A DNA stretch of 12,537 nt from PVC group bacterium (GCA_022560555.1 JADFSZ010000032.1:1-12537), one strand, 5' to 3'; counted from the first letter of the stretch, positions 1-6,430 are shown. Numbers and translations: made by a program. Notes: generated by a model from the letters alone, not told the origin.

Positions 1-426
1 GGCTCGTCCCGCAACGCTGTTCGCATTCCCCGTGACAAAAAGATTCGGAACCGTAAGGTGGAGTTTGCCGTTGCCGTCGGCATCAATCTCAATGTTACCA
101 AGGTCCCCTGCATGGGCTGCTTCAAGGCCATCTTTCACGACATCGCCGTGGTCGTGCTGATCCGGATTGTAATGTCCGCCGGCGGCTTTGCCGTTGTTGG
201 ACGTGTCACCAAATTCATGGATATGAAATCCATGAATGCCTTCCGGTGCCCCGTGGATTTCTACCGAAATATGAAGCCCCTGAGTAGTGTCCTCAAACGA
301 CGCAACACCGGAAATGCTCGAAGCTTCTGCTGTTCCCTTAATGTTGGCTTTTGCCGAAGCTGCACTTAGGGTTTGGGCCCATATAAGGCATAGGCAGATT
401 GTAAGAAGTGATACGATGTAACGCAT
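1..426 (-). CDS. sodC: Cu/Zn superoxide dismutase, exported (5' part, truncated by window edge)
   Basis: Reading the minus strand from the ATG at 426-424 gives 142 codons with no stop before the window edge, so the 3' end is missing. The product dismutates superoxide to peroxide and oxygen, probably in the periplasm: residues 1-25 form a signal peptide with a hydrophobic core and a likely cut after Ala-Ser-Ala. The SOD signature is plain. His68 and His70 (GFHIHEFGD) are Cu ligands, His85 (GGHYNP) is the bridging ligand, and His93, His105 and Asp108 (AHAGDLGN) are Zn ligands. Arg141 (SVAGRA) matches the active-site arginine. The last Cu histidine should lie just past the edge. A good ribosome site, GGGAGG, sits 6 bases before the start. 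Oddity: the position of the usual disulfide cysteine (human Cys57) is Gly79, and no cysteine occurs in the visible mature part. The family call is secure; export is inferred. Confidence 0.93.
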   Translation of the reverse strand, partial: MRYIVSLLTICLCLIWAQTLSAASAKANIKGTAEASSISGVASFEDTTQGLHISVEIHGAPEGIHGFHIHEFGDTSNNGKAAGGHYNPDQHDHGDVVKDGLEAAHAGDLGNIEIDADGNGKLHLTVPNLFVTGNANSVAGRA

Positions 427-482
427 GGCCAGCCTCCCGGAGATAATGATGAGAAAATTATTTCTAAATACTTGAAGACAAA

Positions 483-511
483 AGGCTATCATTTGTCCAT
501 AACTCTGTCAA
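483..511 (-). promoter_or_regulatory. candidate sigma-70 promoter for sodC
   Basis: On the minus strand a perfect -35 TTGACA (511-506) is followed after 17 bases by TAGCCT (488-483). The -10 keeps the most conserved T, A and final T but matches only 3 of 6 overall. It would place the transcription start about 50 bases before the sodC ATG. It is a pattern match only. Confidence 0.35.
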
Positions 512-521
512 TATGGAAAAA
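492..521. repeat. imperfect palindrome between sodC and ilvD (operator candidate)
   Basis: Arms TTTGTCCATA (492-501) and TATGGAAAAA (512-521) are reverse complements with one mismatch, separated by 10 bases. The palindrome covers the proposed sodC -35 and lies about 30 bases upstream of the proposed ilvD -35, a position from which a dimeric regulator could act on either gene. I do not recognise it as a known regulator's site. Confidence 0.4.
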
Positions 522-530
522 CGGGAACGG

Positions 531-562
531 CTTTCAATTGAGAAACAATTTGACATTGAAAG
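531..562. repeat. 8-bp inverted repeat around the ilvD -35
   Basis: CTTTCAAT (531-538) and ATTGAAAG (555-562) are perfect reverse complements with a 16-base spacer, so arm centres are 24 bases apart. The right arm begins at the last base of the proposed ilvD -35 hexamer (550-555), so a bound protein would compete with RNA polymerase. It could also be chance in AT-rich DNA. Confidence 0.4.
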
Positions 563-578
563 GTCTTCATGATTAAAT
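550..578 (+). promoter_or_regulatory. candidate sigma-70 promoter for ilvD
   Basis: A perfect -35 TTGACA (550-555), a 17-base spacer and a -10 TTAAAT (573-578, 4 of 6) lie 80 bases before the ilvD ATG. It is the best plus-strand promoter match in the divergent region and could drive the whole ilvD-to-pssA run. Confidence 0.5.
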
Positions 579-657
579 CGACAGTTCGCAATTCATCTAA
601 GGCTTACGATCTAAAGAGATTAAACTAAAACAAATTTCCGGACTCCGGTAGTAAAAA

Positions 658-2373
658 ATGTCTCAGGCTAAAAATAAATCAAAACAAAGCACAGGGAACC
701 GAAAATATTCATCGCTTGTTCTTGATGGTGTCCAAAGAGCTCCAAGTCGTGGCATGCTTTATGCCGTAGGTTATCAAGAAGAAGATTTTCAAAAGCCGCA
801 GATCGGTGTTGTTTCCACAGGCAGTCAAATCACTCCCTGCAATATGCATATCAATCAATTGGCCCAAGAATCTCTCAAGGGCGTGAACGACCATCAAGGA
901 AAAGGACTTCTCTTTCATACCATCACTATTTCAGACGGTATCTCAATGGGAACAGAAGGAATGAAATATTCTCTTGTCTCCCGTGAAGTGATCGCAGATT
1001 CTATTGAAACCGTTGTCGGATGCCAAGGCTTTGACGGCCTCGTAGCCATTGGGGGATGTGACAAAAATATGCCGGGATGCCTTATGGCGATGGCACGCCT
1101 CAACCGGCCAAGTATTTTTGTGTATGGGGGAACCATTCTGCCCGGGAAATTGCACAATCGGGATGTAGATATTATTTCCATATTTGAAGCTGTAGGGGCC
1201 CATGCGAGTCATAAAATTTCTGATCATGAACTTAAGCAAATTGAGTCGTGTGCTATTCCCGGAGCGGGATCCTGCGGAGGGATGTATACGGCGAATACCA
1301 TGGCTTCAGCCATCGAAGCTCTCGGGATGAGCCTGCCGAACAGTTCCGCGCAAGCGGCCATTTCTCGTGAGAAAAATGAAGATTGCCGTAAAGCCGGTGA
1401 GACCTGTGTCCGTCTTATTCAGCAGAACATCCGGCCTCGGGATATCATGACGAAAAAGGCTTTTGAAAATGCGATAACAGTTGTGATAGCTCTGGGAGGA
1501 TCAACAAATGCCGTTCTTCATCTGATAGCTATAGCTCATTCGGCGAACATCAAACTGCGCCTTGAAGATTTTACACGCGTCTCAAAGCGTGTTCCCGTTT
1601 TAGCGGATTTAAAACCAAGCGGAAAATATGTGATGGCGGATCTGGTCCGGATTGGCGGCCTAACGCCGTTGTTAAAAATCCTTATGGACAACAATTTTCT
1701 TCACCCGGATTGTTTAACGGTAACGGGAAAAACCATAAAAGAGAATCTTTCAGATGCCCCTGCTTACCCTCAGGGACAGACAGTCATCCGTTCCTTAGAT
1801 CATCCGATTAAAAAAGAGGGGCATATTGTTATCCTCTACGGAAATCTGGCACCCGAAGGAGCTGTTGCGAAAATTACCGGGAAAGAAGGCCTTCGGTTCA
1901 CAGGCCTTGCCAAAGTGTTTGACTCGGAGGAAAAAGCTCTCGCAAAAATACTGGGCGGAACCATCAAAAAAGGACATGTGATCGTGATTCGCTATGAAGG
2001 TCCTAGAGGTGGTCCTGGGATGAGAGAAATGCTCTCTCCGACATCCGCGATAATGGGAAAAGGCCTCGGAAAAGACGTGGCTCTGATTACCGACGGACGT
2101 TTTTCTGGCGGAAGCCACGGATTTGTGGTTGGCCATATCACACCGGAGGCTTACGACGGAGGCGTGCTGGCGATTATCAGGGATGGAGATCCGATTACTA
2201 TTGATGCCGAGAAGAGAGAAATTAATCTTGAAATTCCAAAGACTGAAATAAAAAAGCGCCTCAAAAACTGGAAAGCCCCCCGGGTTAAATATCGTCGTGG
2301 TGTTTTGGCGAAATACAGAGCCAGCGTTACATCCGCTAGCGAGGGTGCGGTTACGGATATCTTTGAGAAATAG
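658..2373 (+). CDS. ilvD: dihydroxy-acid dehydratase
   Basis: IlvD removes water from 2,3-dihydroxy-isovalerate and 2,3-dihydroxy-3-methylvalerate, the third common step of valine and isoleucine synthesis, in the cytoplasm. The 571 residues match the usual IlvD/Edd family length. Three conserved cysteines for a [2Fe-2S] cluster are present: Cys61 (ITPCNMH), Cys134 (GGCDKNMPG) and Cys206 ([12 protein letters not shown]). Mg ligands Asp93 (SDGISMG), Asp135 and the adjacent Lys136 are also present. The C-terminal half carries [13 protein letters not shown] and [12 protein letters not shown], typical of the substrate-binding domain. I favour IlvD over phosphogluconate dehydratase because of the length and the GGCDKNMPG and ANTM signatures. 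The ATG at 658 has only a weak ribosome site (GGTAG). No other ilv gene is in the window, so the gene is separated from its pathway partners. It opens a same-strand run with the next gene 4 bases downstream. Confidence 0.96.
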   Translation: MSQAKNKSKQSTGNRKYSSLVLDGVQRAPSRGMLYAVGYQEEDFQKPQIGVVSTGSQITPCNMHINQLAQESLKGVNDHQGKGLLFHTITISDGISMGTEGMKYSLVSREVIADSIETVVGCQGFDGLVAIGGCDKNMPGCLMAMARLNRPSIFVYGGTILPGKLHNRDVDIISIFEAVGAHASHKISDHELKQIESCAIPGAGSCGGMYTANTMASAIEALGMSLPNSSAQAAISREKNEDCRKAGETCVRLIQQNIRPRDIMTKKAFENAITVVIALGGSTNAVLHLIAIAHSANIKLRLEDFTRVSKRVPVLADLKPSGKYVMADLVRIGGLTPLLKILMDNNFLHPDCLTVTGKTIKENLSDAPAYPQGQTVIRSLDHPIKKEGHIVILYGNLAPEGAVAKITGKEGLRFTGLAKVFDSEEKALAKILGGTIKKGHVIVIRYEGPRGGPGMREMLSPTSAIMGKGLGKDVALITDGRFSGGSHGFVVGHITPEAYDGGVLAIIRDGDPITIDAEKREINLEIPKTEIKKRLKNWKAPRVKYRRGVLAKYRASVTSASEGAVTDIFEK

Positions 2374-2377
2374 GTTG

Positions 2378-2926
2378 ATGAGAATTTTCTATAAATTTAT
2401 TATCGTTATTTTCTTTCTGAGTGCATTCAGCCTGTGCATGACGGAGTGTGAAGCGTCAAGAAAGACGGACACTTTTAAAAAAAAGAAAAAACAAGCACCC
2501 TCTCAGGTGCATCTCAATATGATGTCCAAACACGGGCCGAGCTGGTGGTATCGATACCATTACAAGAACTGGAAGGCGTCTCACGAAGATCTTATTTTCA
2601 GGATAGACGGTAATCTGCCTGTCAGGCGACGGAACTTTAATAATACACTGCAGAGTTTATACGGCATGCAGATGTTTTTGCCGGATACATACGGACAAAA
2701 TTTGCAGGAGCAAATCGATCGCTTGGAGCATTTGGAGAGGGACGTGCTAAAAGCCATTATGAAAACGACTCAAATAGGAAAGGTCACACCGAGACTTGAA
2801 AAAGTTTACCGGGCTGTTCATCGTGACTTTTCTTATACAGAGTTTAATGACGGGATCTTTGTTATGCCGGAAGCCTACCGCCAAATGATCGAAGAGGAAA
2901 GGTCTTTTGGAGATTTAAATGAGTAA
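2378..2926 (+). CDS. unrecognised secreted protein, 182 aa
   Basis: I do not recognise this protein. The ATG at 2378 lies 4 bases after the ilvD stop and is preferred over longer in-frame starts because it opens directly on a signal peptide: basic residues, a hydrophobic core (FIIVIFFLSAFSL) and a likely cut near Glu-Ala-Ser about residue 27. A cysteine follows the core but lacks the small residue needed before it in a lipobox, so a lipoprotein is unlikely. The mature part begins with a very basic stretch (KKKKKQ, about 35-39), then an aromatic segment (GPSWWYRYHYKNW, about 53-65), and about 105-145 looks helical and charged. There is little other cysteine. Its last 8 bases overlap the start of the gmhB-like gene, suggesting translational coupling. 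Function is unknown; a cell-envelope role is a guess from the signal peptide and neighbours. Confidence 0.75.
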   Translation: MRIFYKFIIVIFFLSAFSLCMTECEASRKTDTFKKKKKQAPSQVHLNMMSKHGPSWWYRYHYKNWKASHEDLIFRIDGNLPVRRRNFNNTLQSLYGMQMFLPDTYGQNLQEQIDRLEHLERDVLKAIMKTTQIGKVTPRLEKVYRAVHRDFSYTEFNDGIFVMPEAYRQMIEEERSFGDLNE

Positions 2927-3467
2927 GAACGCAACATATGTTTTTTTAGATCGGGACGGAGTGATCAATAAACGATTGAAAGGATATGTTTCTTCTTTAG
3001 ACGAGTTTCAGTTCTTGCCCAAGGCTCAAAAGGCCATAAAATTATTTCATCAAAATCGCTTTCGGGTCATTGTGGTATCGAATCAGGCCGGTGTTGGAAG
3101 AGGTCTTGTTAAAAAGGAGGAGCTCAAACGCGTGACGGATTCTATGGTTCGTGAAGTCCGGGCTTCCGGCGGAGACATTCTTGCGGTTTATTACTGCCCA
3201 TGCCGGAAAGAAGACCACTGTTCGTGTCGTAAACCAAATCCCGGCCTTTTGCTTTCGGCCGCTCGAGAATTTGACATTGATCTGGAAAGCTCCTGGATGA
3301 TCGGGGATGAGTTAAAAGACATGCAGGCCGGAAAAGCTGTCGGGGCCAAAACGATTCTTGTGGACACGCCCATCAACAGGGTCCCCAAGAAACATCGTCA
3401 AAAAGTAGATTATGGCGCCAAAGATCTTTTAGCAGCGTATGCGATTATCAAGAAAAATGTTCAATAA
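2919..3467 (+). CDS. gmhB: HAD-IIIA phosphatase, D-glycero-D-manno-heptose 1,7-bisphosphate 7-phosphatase family
   Basis: This is a HAD hydrolase that most likely removes the 7-phosphate of heptose 1,7-bisphosphate on the way to ADP- or GDP-heptose for lipopolysaccharide core or related glycans. The 182 residues match the small capless GmhB/HisB-N family. Motif I is FLDRDGVIN with Asp11 (nucleophile) and Asp13. Motif II is VVSNQAG (Ser54, Asn55). The lysine of motif III is Lys105 in CRKPNPG, and motif IV is MIGDELKD (Asp130, Asp134). A metal-binding loop carries Cys93, Cys95, Cys101 and Cys103 (CPCRKEDHCSC). As I recall the family, the second ligand is usually His and E. coli GmhB has a longer loop; the short spacing here is closer to the HisB phosphatase domain. 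No other histidine or heptose genes are in the window, so the exact substrate is inferred. It overlaps the upstream gene by 8 bases. Confidence 0.82.
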   Translation: MSKNATYVFLDRDGVINKRLKGYVSSLDEFQFLPKAQKAIKLFHQNRFRVIVVSNQAGVGRGLVKKEELKRVTDSMVREVRASGGDILAVYYCPCRKEDHCSCRKPNPGLLLSAAREFDIDLESSWMIGDELKDMQAGKAVGAKTILVDTPINRVPKKHRQKVDYGAKDLLAAYAIIKKNVQ

Positions 3468-3520
3468 AAAAAGTGTTTTAATAAAAATTATTGTTCAGTG
3501 AAAAGATAAGGGTTTGCACA

Positions 3521-3997
3521 ATGAGTATCGAGAGAACGCTCGTTATTATAAAGCCGGATGCTGTCGATCGCAGATTAACCGGGAAAATTATAGACCGTTT
3601 TTTGGCCAAGGGTCTCGATGTTGTGGCCATGAAAATGAAGCGCTTGGAAGCGGACACTGTTCAAAAGCATTATGAAGTGCATAAGGGAAGAGATTTTTAT
3701 GGTGATCTTTTGGAATTCATGCTGTCGGGACCTGTTATTCTCATGGTGCTCGAGGGAAAAGAGGCCGTCCAAGTCGTTCGTGTATTGCTTGGCCCCACAG
3801 ATGCTGCTCAAGCTTCCCCCGGTACCATTCGCGGTGATTGGGGGCTGAGTACCCGGTACAATCTTGTGCATGCTTCGGATTCTTTAGGCTCGGCGCAAAA
3901 AGAGATTGATTTGTTCTTTCAGGACTCTGAGATTTGTGACGTTCATGAGCAAGACAGACGGTGGATTTTGGCCAAAAAAAATGACGAATGGATTTAA
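3521..3997 (+). CDS. ndk: nucleoside diphosphate kinase
   Basis: Ndk transfers the gamma phosphate from ATP to (d)NDPs through a phosphohistidine, balancing NTP and dNTP pools in the cytoplasm. I start it at the ATG at 3521 (158 aa), ahead of MSIERTLVIIKPDAV. A longer TTG start at 3491 adds residues absent from the family. A weak AAGG lies about 9 bases upstream. All key residues are present: Lys11, Tyr51, Arg87, Thr93, Arg104, Asn114 and the catalytic His117. The signature reads LVHASDS where most members have HGSDS, a conservative change next to the active histidine. The usual length is about 140, and about 18 extra C-terminal residues, rich in charge and tryptophan, are present here. A 53-base AT-rich gap separates it from the gmhB-like gene. 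The stop overlaps the next start as TAATG, which points to coupling with psd. Confidence 0.95.
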   Translation: MSIERTLVIIKPDAVDRRLTGKIIDRFLAKGLDVVAMKMKRLEADTVQKHYEVHKGRDFYGDLLEFMLSGPVILMVLEGKEAVQVVRVLLGPTDAAQASPGTIRGDWGLSTRYNLVHASDSLGSAQKEIDLFFQDSEICDVHEQDRRWILAKKNDEWI

Positions 3998-4656
3998 TGA
4001 TGAGCCGATTTATTGATAATTTACTGAAGAAGATGCATATATCGCACGAAGGGAAATCAGTCCTTATGGCCGGATCGGTTCTCTCGCTTGTTTTTTTTAT
4101 CTGGGCGCCCTCTTTGGCCGTGTATGGGTTCCTTCTTTTAATTTTCATGATGTCTTTTTTCCGGGATCCCGTGCGACAAATTCCGGATAACCCCCAGGTG
4201 GTTGTTTCTCCCGCCGATGGGCGTATTAGTGATATTGACATTGTCCGGTTTGACGCCTTCGGCGACATTCCCGTTCGGCGTATTGGGATATTTTTATCTG
4301 TGTTTGACGCACATGTGCAGCGTTATCCCTTTTCAGGAATCATCGAAAAAGTTCAATACAGAAAAGGGCGCTTTCATGCGGCCTTTTCTGAAAAAGCTTC
4401 TCAATGCAACGAATCGAATACCGTTGTGATCGGGACAGACCACGGGCCCTTTGCCGTTCGCCAAATAGCGGGTTTTATCGCAAGACGCATTGTGTGTCAC
4501 GCCAAACCCGAAAAAGAGGTTGTCAAAGGAGCCCGGCTTGGTATAATCATGTTTGGATCCCGCGTGGAATTATATATCCCAGAGCACATTGACCTTACGG
4601 CGCATGTGGGTGATCGGGTTAAAGCAGGAGAAACCATTTTAGGAGTTATTTCGTGA
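3997..4656 (+). CDS. psd: phosphatidylserine decarboxylase proenzyme, short (PSD-A) type
   Basis: Psd decarboxylates phosphatidylserine to phosphatidylethanolamine at the inner membrane. It is a proenzyme that cuts itself between Gly and Ser to make the pyruvoyl group. The cut site is in IMFGSRVEL (Gly187-Ser188 counting from the ATG at 3997). The family marks FFRDPVRQ, SPADGRI (with the triad Asp) and SVFDAHVQR (with the triad His) are all present. An N-terminal hydrophobic region at about residues 22-54 would give one or two membrane segments. At about 219 residues it matches the short class rather than the roughly 320-residue E. coli form. Three in-frame ATGs exist at 3988, 3997 and 4000. 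I chose 3997 because it overlaps the ndk stop by one base (TAATG), but 3988 is possible. The next gene, pssA, makes its substrate. Confidence 0.95.
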   Translation: MMSRFIDNLLKKMHISHEGKSVLMAGSVLSLVFFIWAPSLAVYGFLLLIFMMSFFRDPVRQIPDNPQVVVSPADGRISDIDIVRFDAFGDIPVRRIGIFLSVFDAHVQRYPFSGIIEKVQYRKGRFHAAFSEKASQCNESNTVVIGTDHGPFAVRQIAGFIARRIVCHAKPEKEVVKGARLGIIMFGSRVELYIPEHIDLTAHVGDRVKAGETILGVIS

Positions 4657-5387
4657 AAAAAACGTATCTATTACCGAATTTTATATCCATGGGCAATTTT
4701 TTAGCCGGATTATATGCTATCATCTTTGCCATTCAGGGGCGTATTCTTATGGCCGCCTATCTGATTCTTTTGGCGATGCTCTTTGATTTTGTCGATGGAA
4801 CCGTCGCCAGATTGACGAAGACAGAGAGTCATTTTGGCATGCAGCTGGACTCTTTATGTGATATCGTTTCATTTGGCGTAGCTCCGATGGTTCTCGTGTA
4901 TATGCTATTTATGAGTCAAGCCGAAAAATTTGGATGGTTTTCCGGAGTGTTATTTGCCGCCTGCGGAGTTTTGAGACTCGCTCGCTACAACACGCAAGCG
5001 AAGACAGACGGAAAGCACTATTTTGATGGTCTTCCGATTCCCGCAGCTGCGGGATTTATCGTGTCTTACGTCATCTTTTGCTATACCAAAAGTTTATCGT
5101 TCCTTCTGGCTTTAACGCCGCTCCTTGTTATGGCAACAGCGCTTCTCATGGTTTGCGGAATTCGCTATCCGAGTTTTCGAAAGCTTGATTTTAAACGCAG
5201 GCGCAGCCTCGAATCGATGCTTTTAATCATTTTAATCGCGATTTTAGCGACGCGGGATTTTCATGTATTTCTCGTTTGGTGTTTTACGGGATATGTTTTG
5301 ATCGGGGTCATCTCTCACGTCTGGAAGCATCCGCTGTGGACAAAGAAAAAGACAGAGGAAGTTCTCGCCTCAGAGGAAAAACCATGA
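4653..5387 (+). CDS. pssA: CDP-diacylglycerol--serine O-phosphatidyltransferase
   Basis: PssA joins serine to CDP-diacylglycerol to give phosphatidylserine, which Psd then decarboxylates. The CDP-alcohol phosphatidyltransferase motif is complete: Asp48-Gly49, Ala52-Arg53, Gly62, Asp66 and Asp70 (in FVDGTVARL and GMQLDSLCD). The remainder is mostly hydrophobic, with about six to seven predicted membrane helices, and the 244-residue length fits the Gram-positive-like integral membrane class rather than the soluble PLD-type E. coli enzyme. RLARYN and the DGLPIP-like segment following the motif (about residues 100-130) are typical of serine-specific members. The start is a GTG whose last bases form the psd stop (GTGA overlap), with AGGAG 7 bases upstream, so the start is well supported. 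The C-terminus is a short charged cytoplasmic tail (KKKTEEVLASEEKP). Confidence 0.95.
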   Translation: MKKTYLLPNFISMGNFLAGLYAIIFAIQGRILMAAYLILLAMLFDFVDGTVARLTKTESHFGMQLDSLCDIVSFGVAPMVLVYMLFMSQAEKFGWFSGVLFAACGVLRLARYNTQAKTDGKHYFDGLPIPAAAGFIVSYVIFCYTKSLSFLLALTPLLVMATALLMVCGIRYPSFRKLDFKRRRSLESMLLIILIAILATRDFHVFLVWCFTGYVLIGVISHVWKHPLWTKKKTEEVLASEEKP

Positions 5388-5421
5388 ATACCGTAAAAAC
5401 ATACCGGGCAGAAACCCCAAG

Positions 5422-5453
5422 TTTTTCATAAAACTGATTTTTCATAAAACTGA
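5422..5453 (+). repeat. perfect 16-bp tandem duplication
   Basis: TTTTTCATAAAACTGA occurs twice head to tail (5422-5437 and 5438-5453) in the 90-base gap between pssA and the histidine kinase. Both copies contain stops in more than one frame, so the unit is not coding. It may be a slippage duplication or a pair of binding half-sites. Confidence 0.9.
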
Positions 5454-5477
5454 CCTTTTCACAAAAATAATATTTCC

Positions 5478-6158
5478 ATGGATGCAGGGTTCAATCACGA
5501 ACAAACGAAAAAGATAGAAAAGCTCGTCGCATCCATTGCGCATGAAATTAAGAATCCTCTTGCCGGAATAAGTTCAACCGTCCAAATCTTATCAAGTAAG
5601 CTTCCGCCCGAAGACCACAGGCGTAATTGTATTGATATCATCCTGGAAGAAGTGTCCCGTCTTGAAAGAATTCTGGACCGCTTTCTGATGTTGGCTCGGC
5701 CTCGAAAGCTCACAAAAACCCTGCTGGATGTTAATGAAATTATTGAGAAAGTTATCACTCTCGAACAAAAAAATTATGACCGGAAAAAGATTCAAATGAA
5801 TTTTTATCCGTCTCCGACCACTGACAAGATCCTTGGGGATGCCGAACAAATACAACAAGTCATTCTGAACCTTCTCATCAATTCCAGAAATGCTCTTAAG
5901 GTAGGGGGGGTCGTTGACATTAAGGTTGAATCCTATCCGGAACATGTAAAGATTATGGTGATCGATAACGGTCCCGGAGTTTCTCTCCGGAGCACGCAGG
6001 AGATTTTTGAGCCCTTCTATTCAACGACCCGAAAGGGAGTGGGTTTGGGGCTGGCCATTAGTCGCCGAATTATGAGGGAGCATGGGGGAGATCTCGTTTA
6101 TGAATCGCCGAAGCAGGGGGCCGTTTTTGTTATGAATTTACCGCGAAACCAGATATAG
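5478..6158 (+). CDS. small soluble sensor-type histidine kinase (HisKA + HATPase_c), no sensor domain
   Basis: The protein is a bare two-component kinase core of 226 residues that should autophosphorylate on histidine and pass the phosphate to an unknown response regulator. The H-box is SIAHEIKNPLAGISS with His22 as phosphoacceptor, followed by a second dimerisation helix to about 76. The ATPase domain has the N-box (VILNLLINSRNA, 128-139), the G1 box DNGPG (163-167), the F-box FEPFYST and the G2 box GVGLGLAISRRI (187-198), all intact. The H-box style resembles NtrB/ZraS-type kinases. There is no membrane segment, PAS, GAF or HAMP. The ATG at 5478 has no visible Shine-Dalgarno sequence, and an in-frame stop at 5451-5453 prevents a long extension. 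No response regulator is adjacent. It may sense through a partner protein, or be a remnant that lost its sensor; the intact motifs favour function. Confidence 0.9.
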   Translation: MDAGFNHEQTKKIEKLVASIAHEIKNPLAGISSTVQILSSKLPPEDHRRNCIDIILEEVSRLERILDRFLMLARPRKLTKTLLDVNEIIEKVITLEQKNYDRKKIQMNFYPSPTTDKILGDAEQIQQVILNLLINSRNALKVGGVVDIKVESYPEHVKIMVIDNGPGVSLRSTQEIFEPFYSTTRKGVGLGLAISRRIMREHGGDLVYESPKQGAVFVMNLPRNQI

Positions 6159-6250
6159 ATAGTTCATAACATTATTATCGACAGTATCTTAATAATGAAT
6201 TGGACTCCATCGGCTTTTAGAGCTTGCTTGGGACTGCTGAGAAAACCGGC

Positions 6251-6278
6251 TTGACTTTTATCATGATTTTGCTAATAT
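6251..6278 (+). promoter_or_regulatory. candidate extended -10 promoter upstream of glmU
   Basis: TTGACT (6251-6256, 5 of 6) is followed after 16 bases by TAATAT (6273-6278, 4 of 6) with a TGC just before it, the extended -10 pattern. Transcription would start near 6285, giving a leader of about 220 bases before glmU. It may drive the glmU-to-dnaB run. Confidence 0.5.
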
Positions 6279-6382
6279 GCACGTTCCTCTGTTCGAGCTT
6301 CTTTTTGAGAAATCTGCCAGAGGGATGGCTCCTGTTAAAAAAATGTAACACTTTTTTGAGTTTGATCTTATGAAAATTTTTT

Positions 6383-6430
6383 TAGGATTCCATGGGTCGG
6401 AAGCCCGGCTTTGATGAATCCTATTTTTTT
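6383..6430 (+). terminator. intrinsic terminator-like hairpin in the glmU leader
   Basis: TAGGATTC (6383-6390) pairs perfectly with GAATCCTA (6416-6423), which is followed at once by seven T residues (6424-6430). The 25-base loop contains a smaller hairpin, GGGT/GCCC around CGGAA. The T-run is on the correct side for plus-strand transcription only. It lies about 75 bases before the glmU start, so it either ends a short RNA or acts as an attenuator. Confidence 0.65.

Noticed and set aside
58-369. Plus-strand 103-codon open frame at the left edge
   Set aside because: It is the antisense of the sodC coding frame, which has clear metal-ligand motifs, a signal peptide and a ribosome site on the minus strand.
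3468-3520. AT-rich CAATAA...TTATTG inverted repeat between the gmhB-like gene and ndk as a terminator
   Set aside because: The stem is six A/T-rich pairs with a long loop and no following T-run, and the downstream genes look part of the same run.
3741-4268. Minus-strand 175-codon open frame across ndk and psd
   Set aside because: It lies antisense to two genes with complete catalytic motifs and has no recognisable protein features or ribosome site.
5384-5431. 15-codon ORF (MNTVKTYRAETPSFS) overlapping the pssA stop as ATGA, possibly the lost N-terminus of the histidine kinase
   Set aside because: Removing one 16-bp repeat unit would restore the same frame as the kinase, but a TAA inside the remaining unit still stops it, so no fusion results. 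It has no family signal and is likely chance.
6170-6197. CATTATTA...TAATAATG hairpin after the kinase stop as a terminator
   Set aside because: The stem is nearly all A-T pairs with a 12-base loop and is not followed by a T-run.
6280-6310. GTTCGAG resembling a tRNA T-loop
   Set aside because: The flanking five-base arms do not pair and no anticodon or acceptor stem can be drawn.
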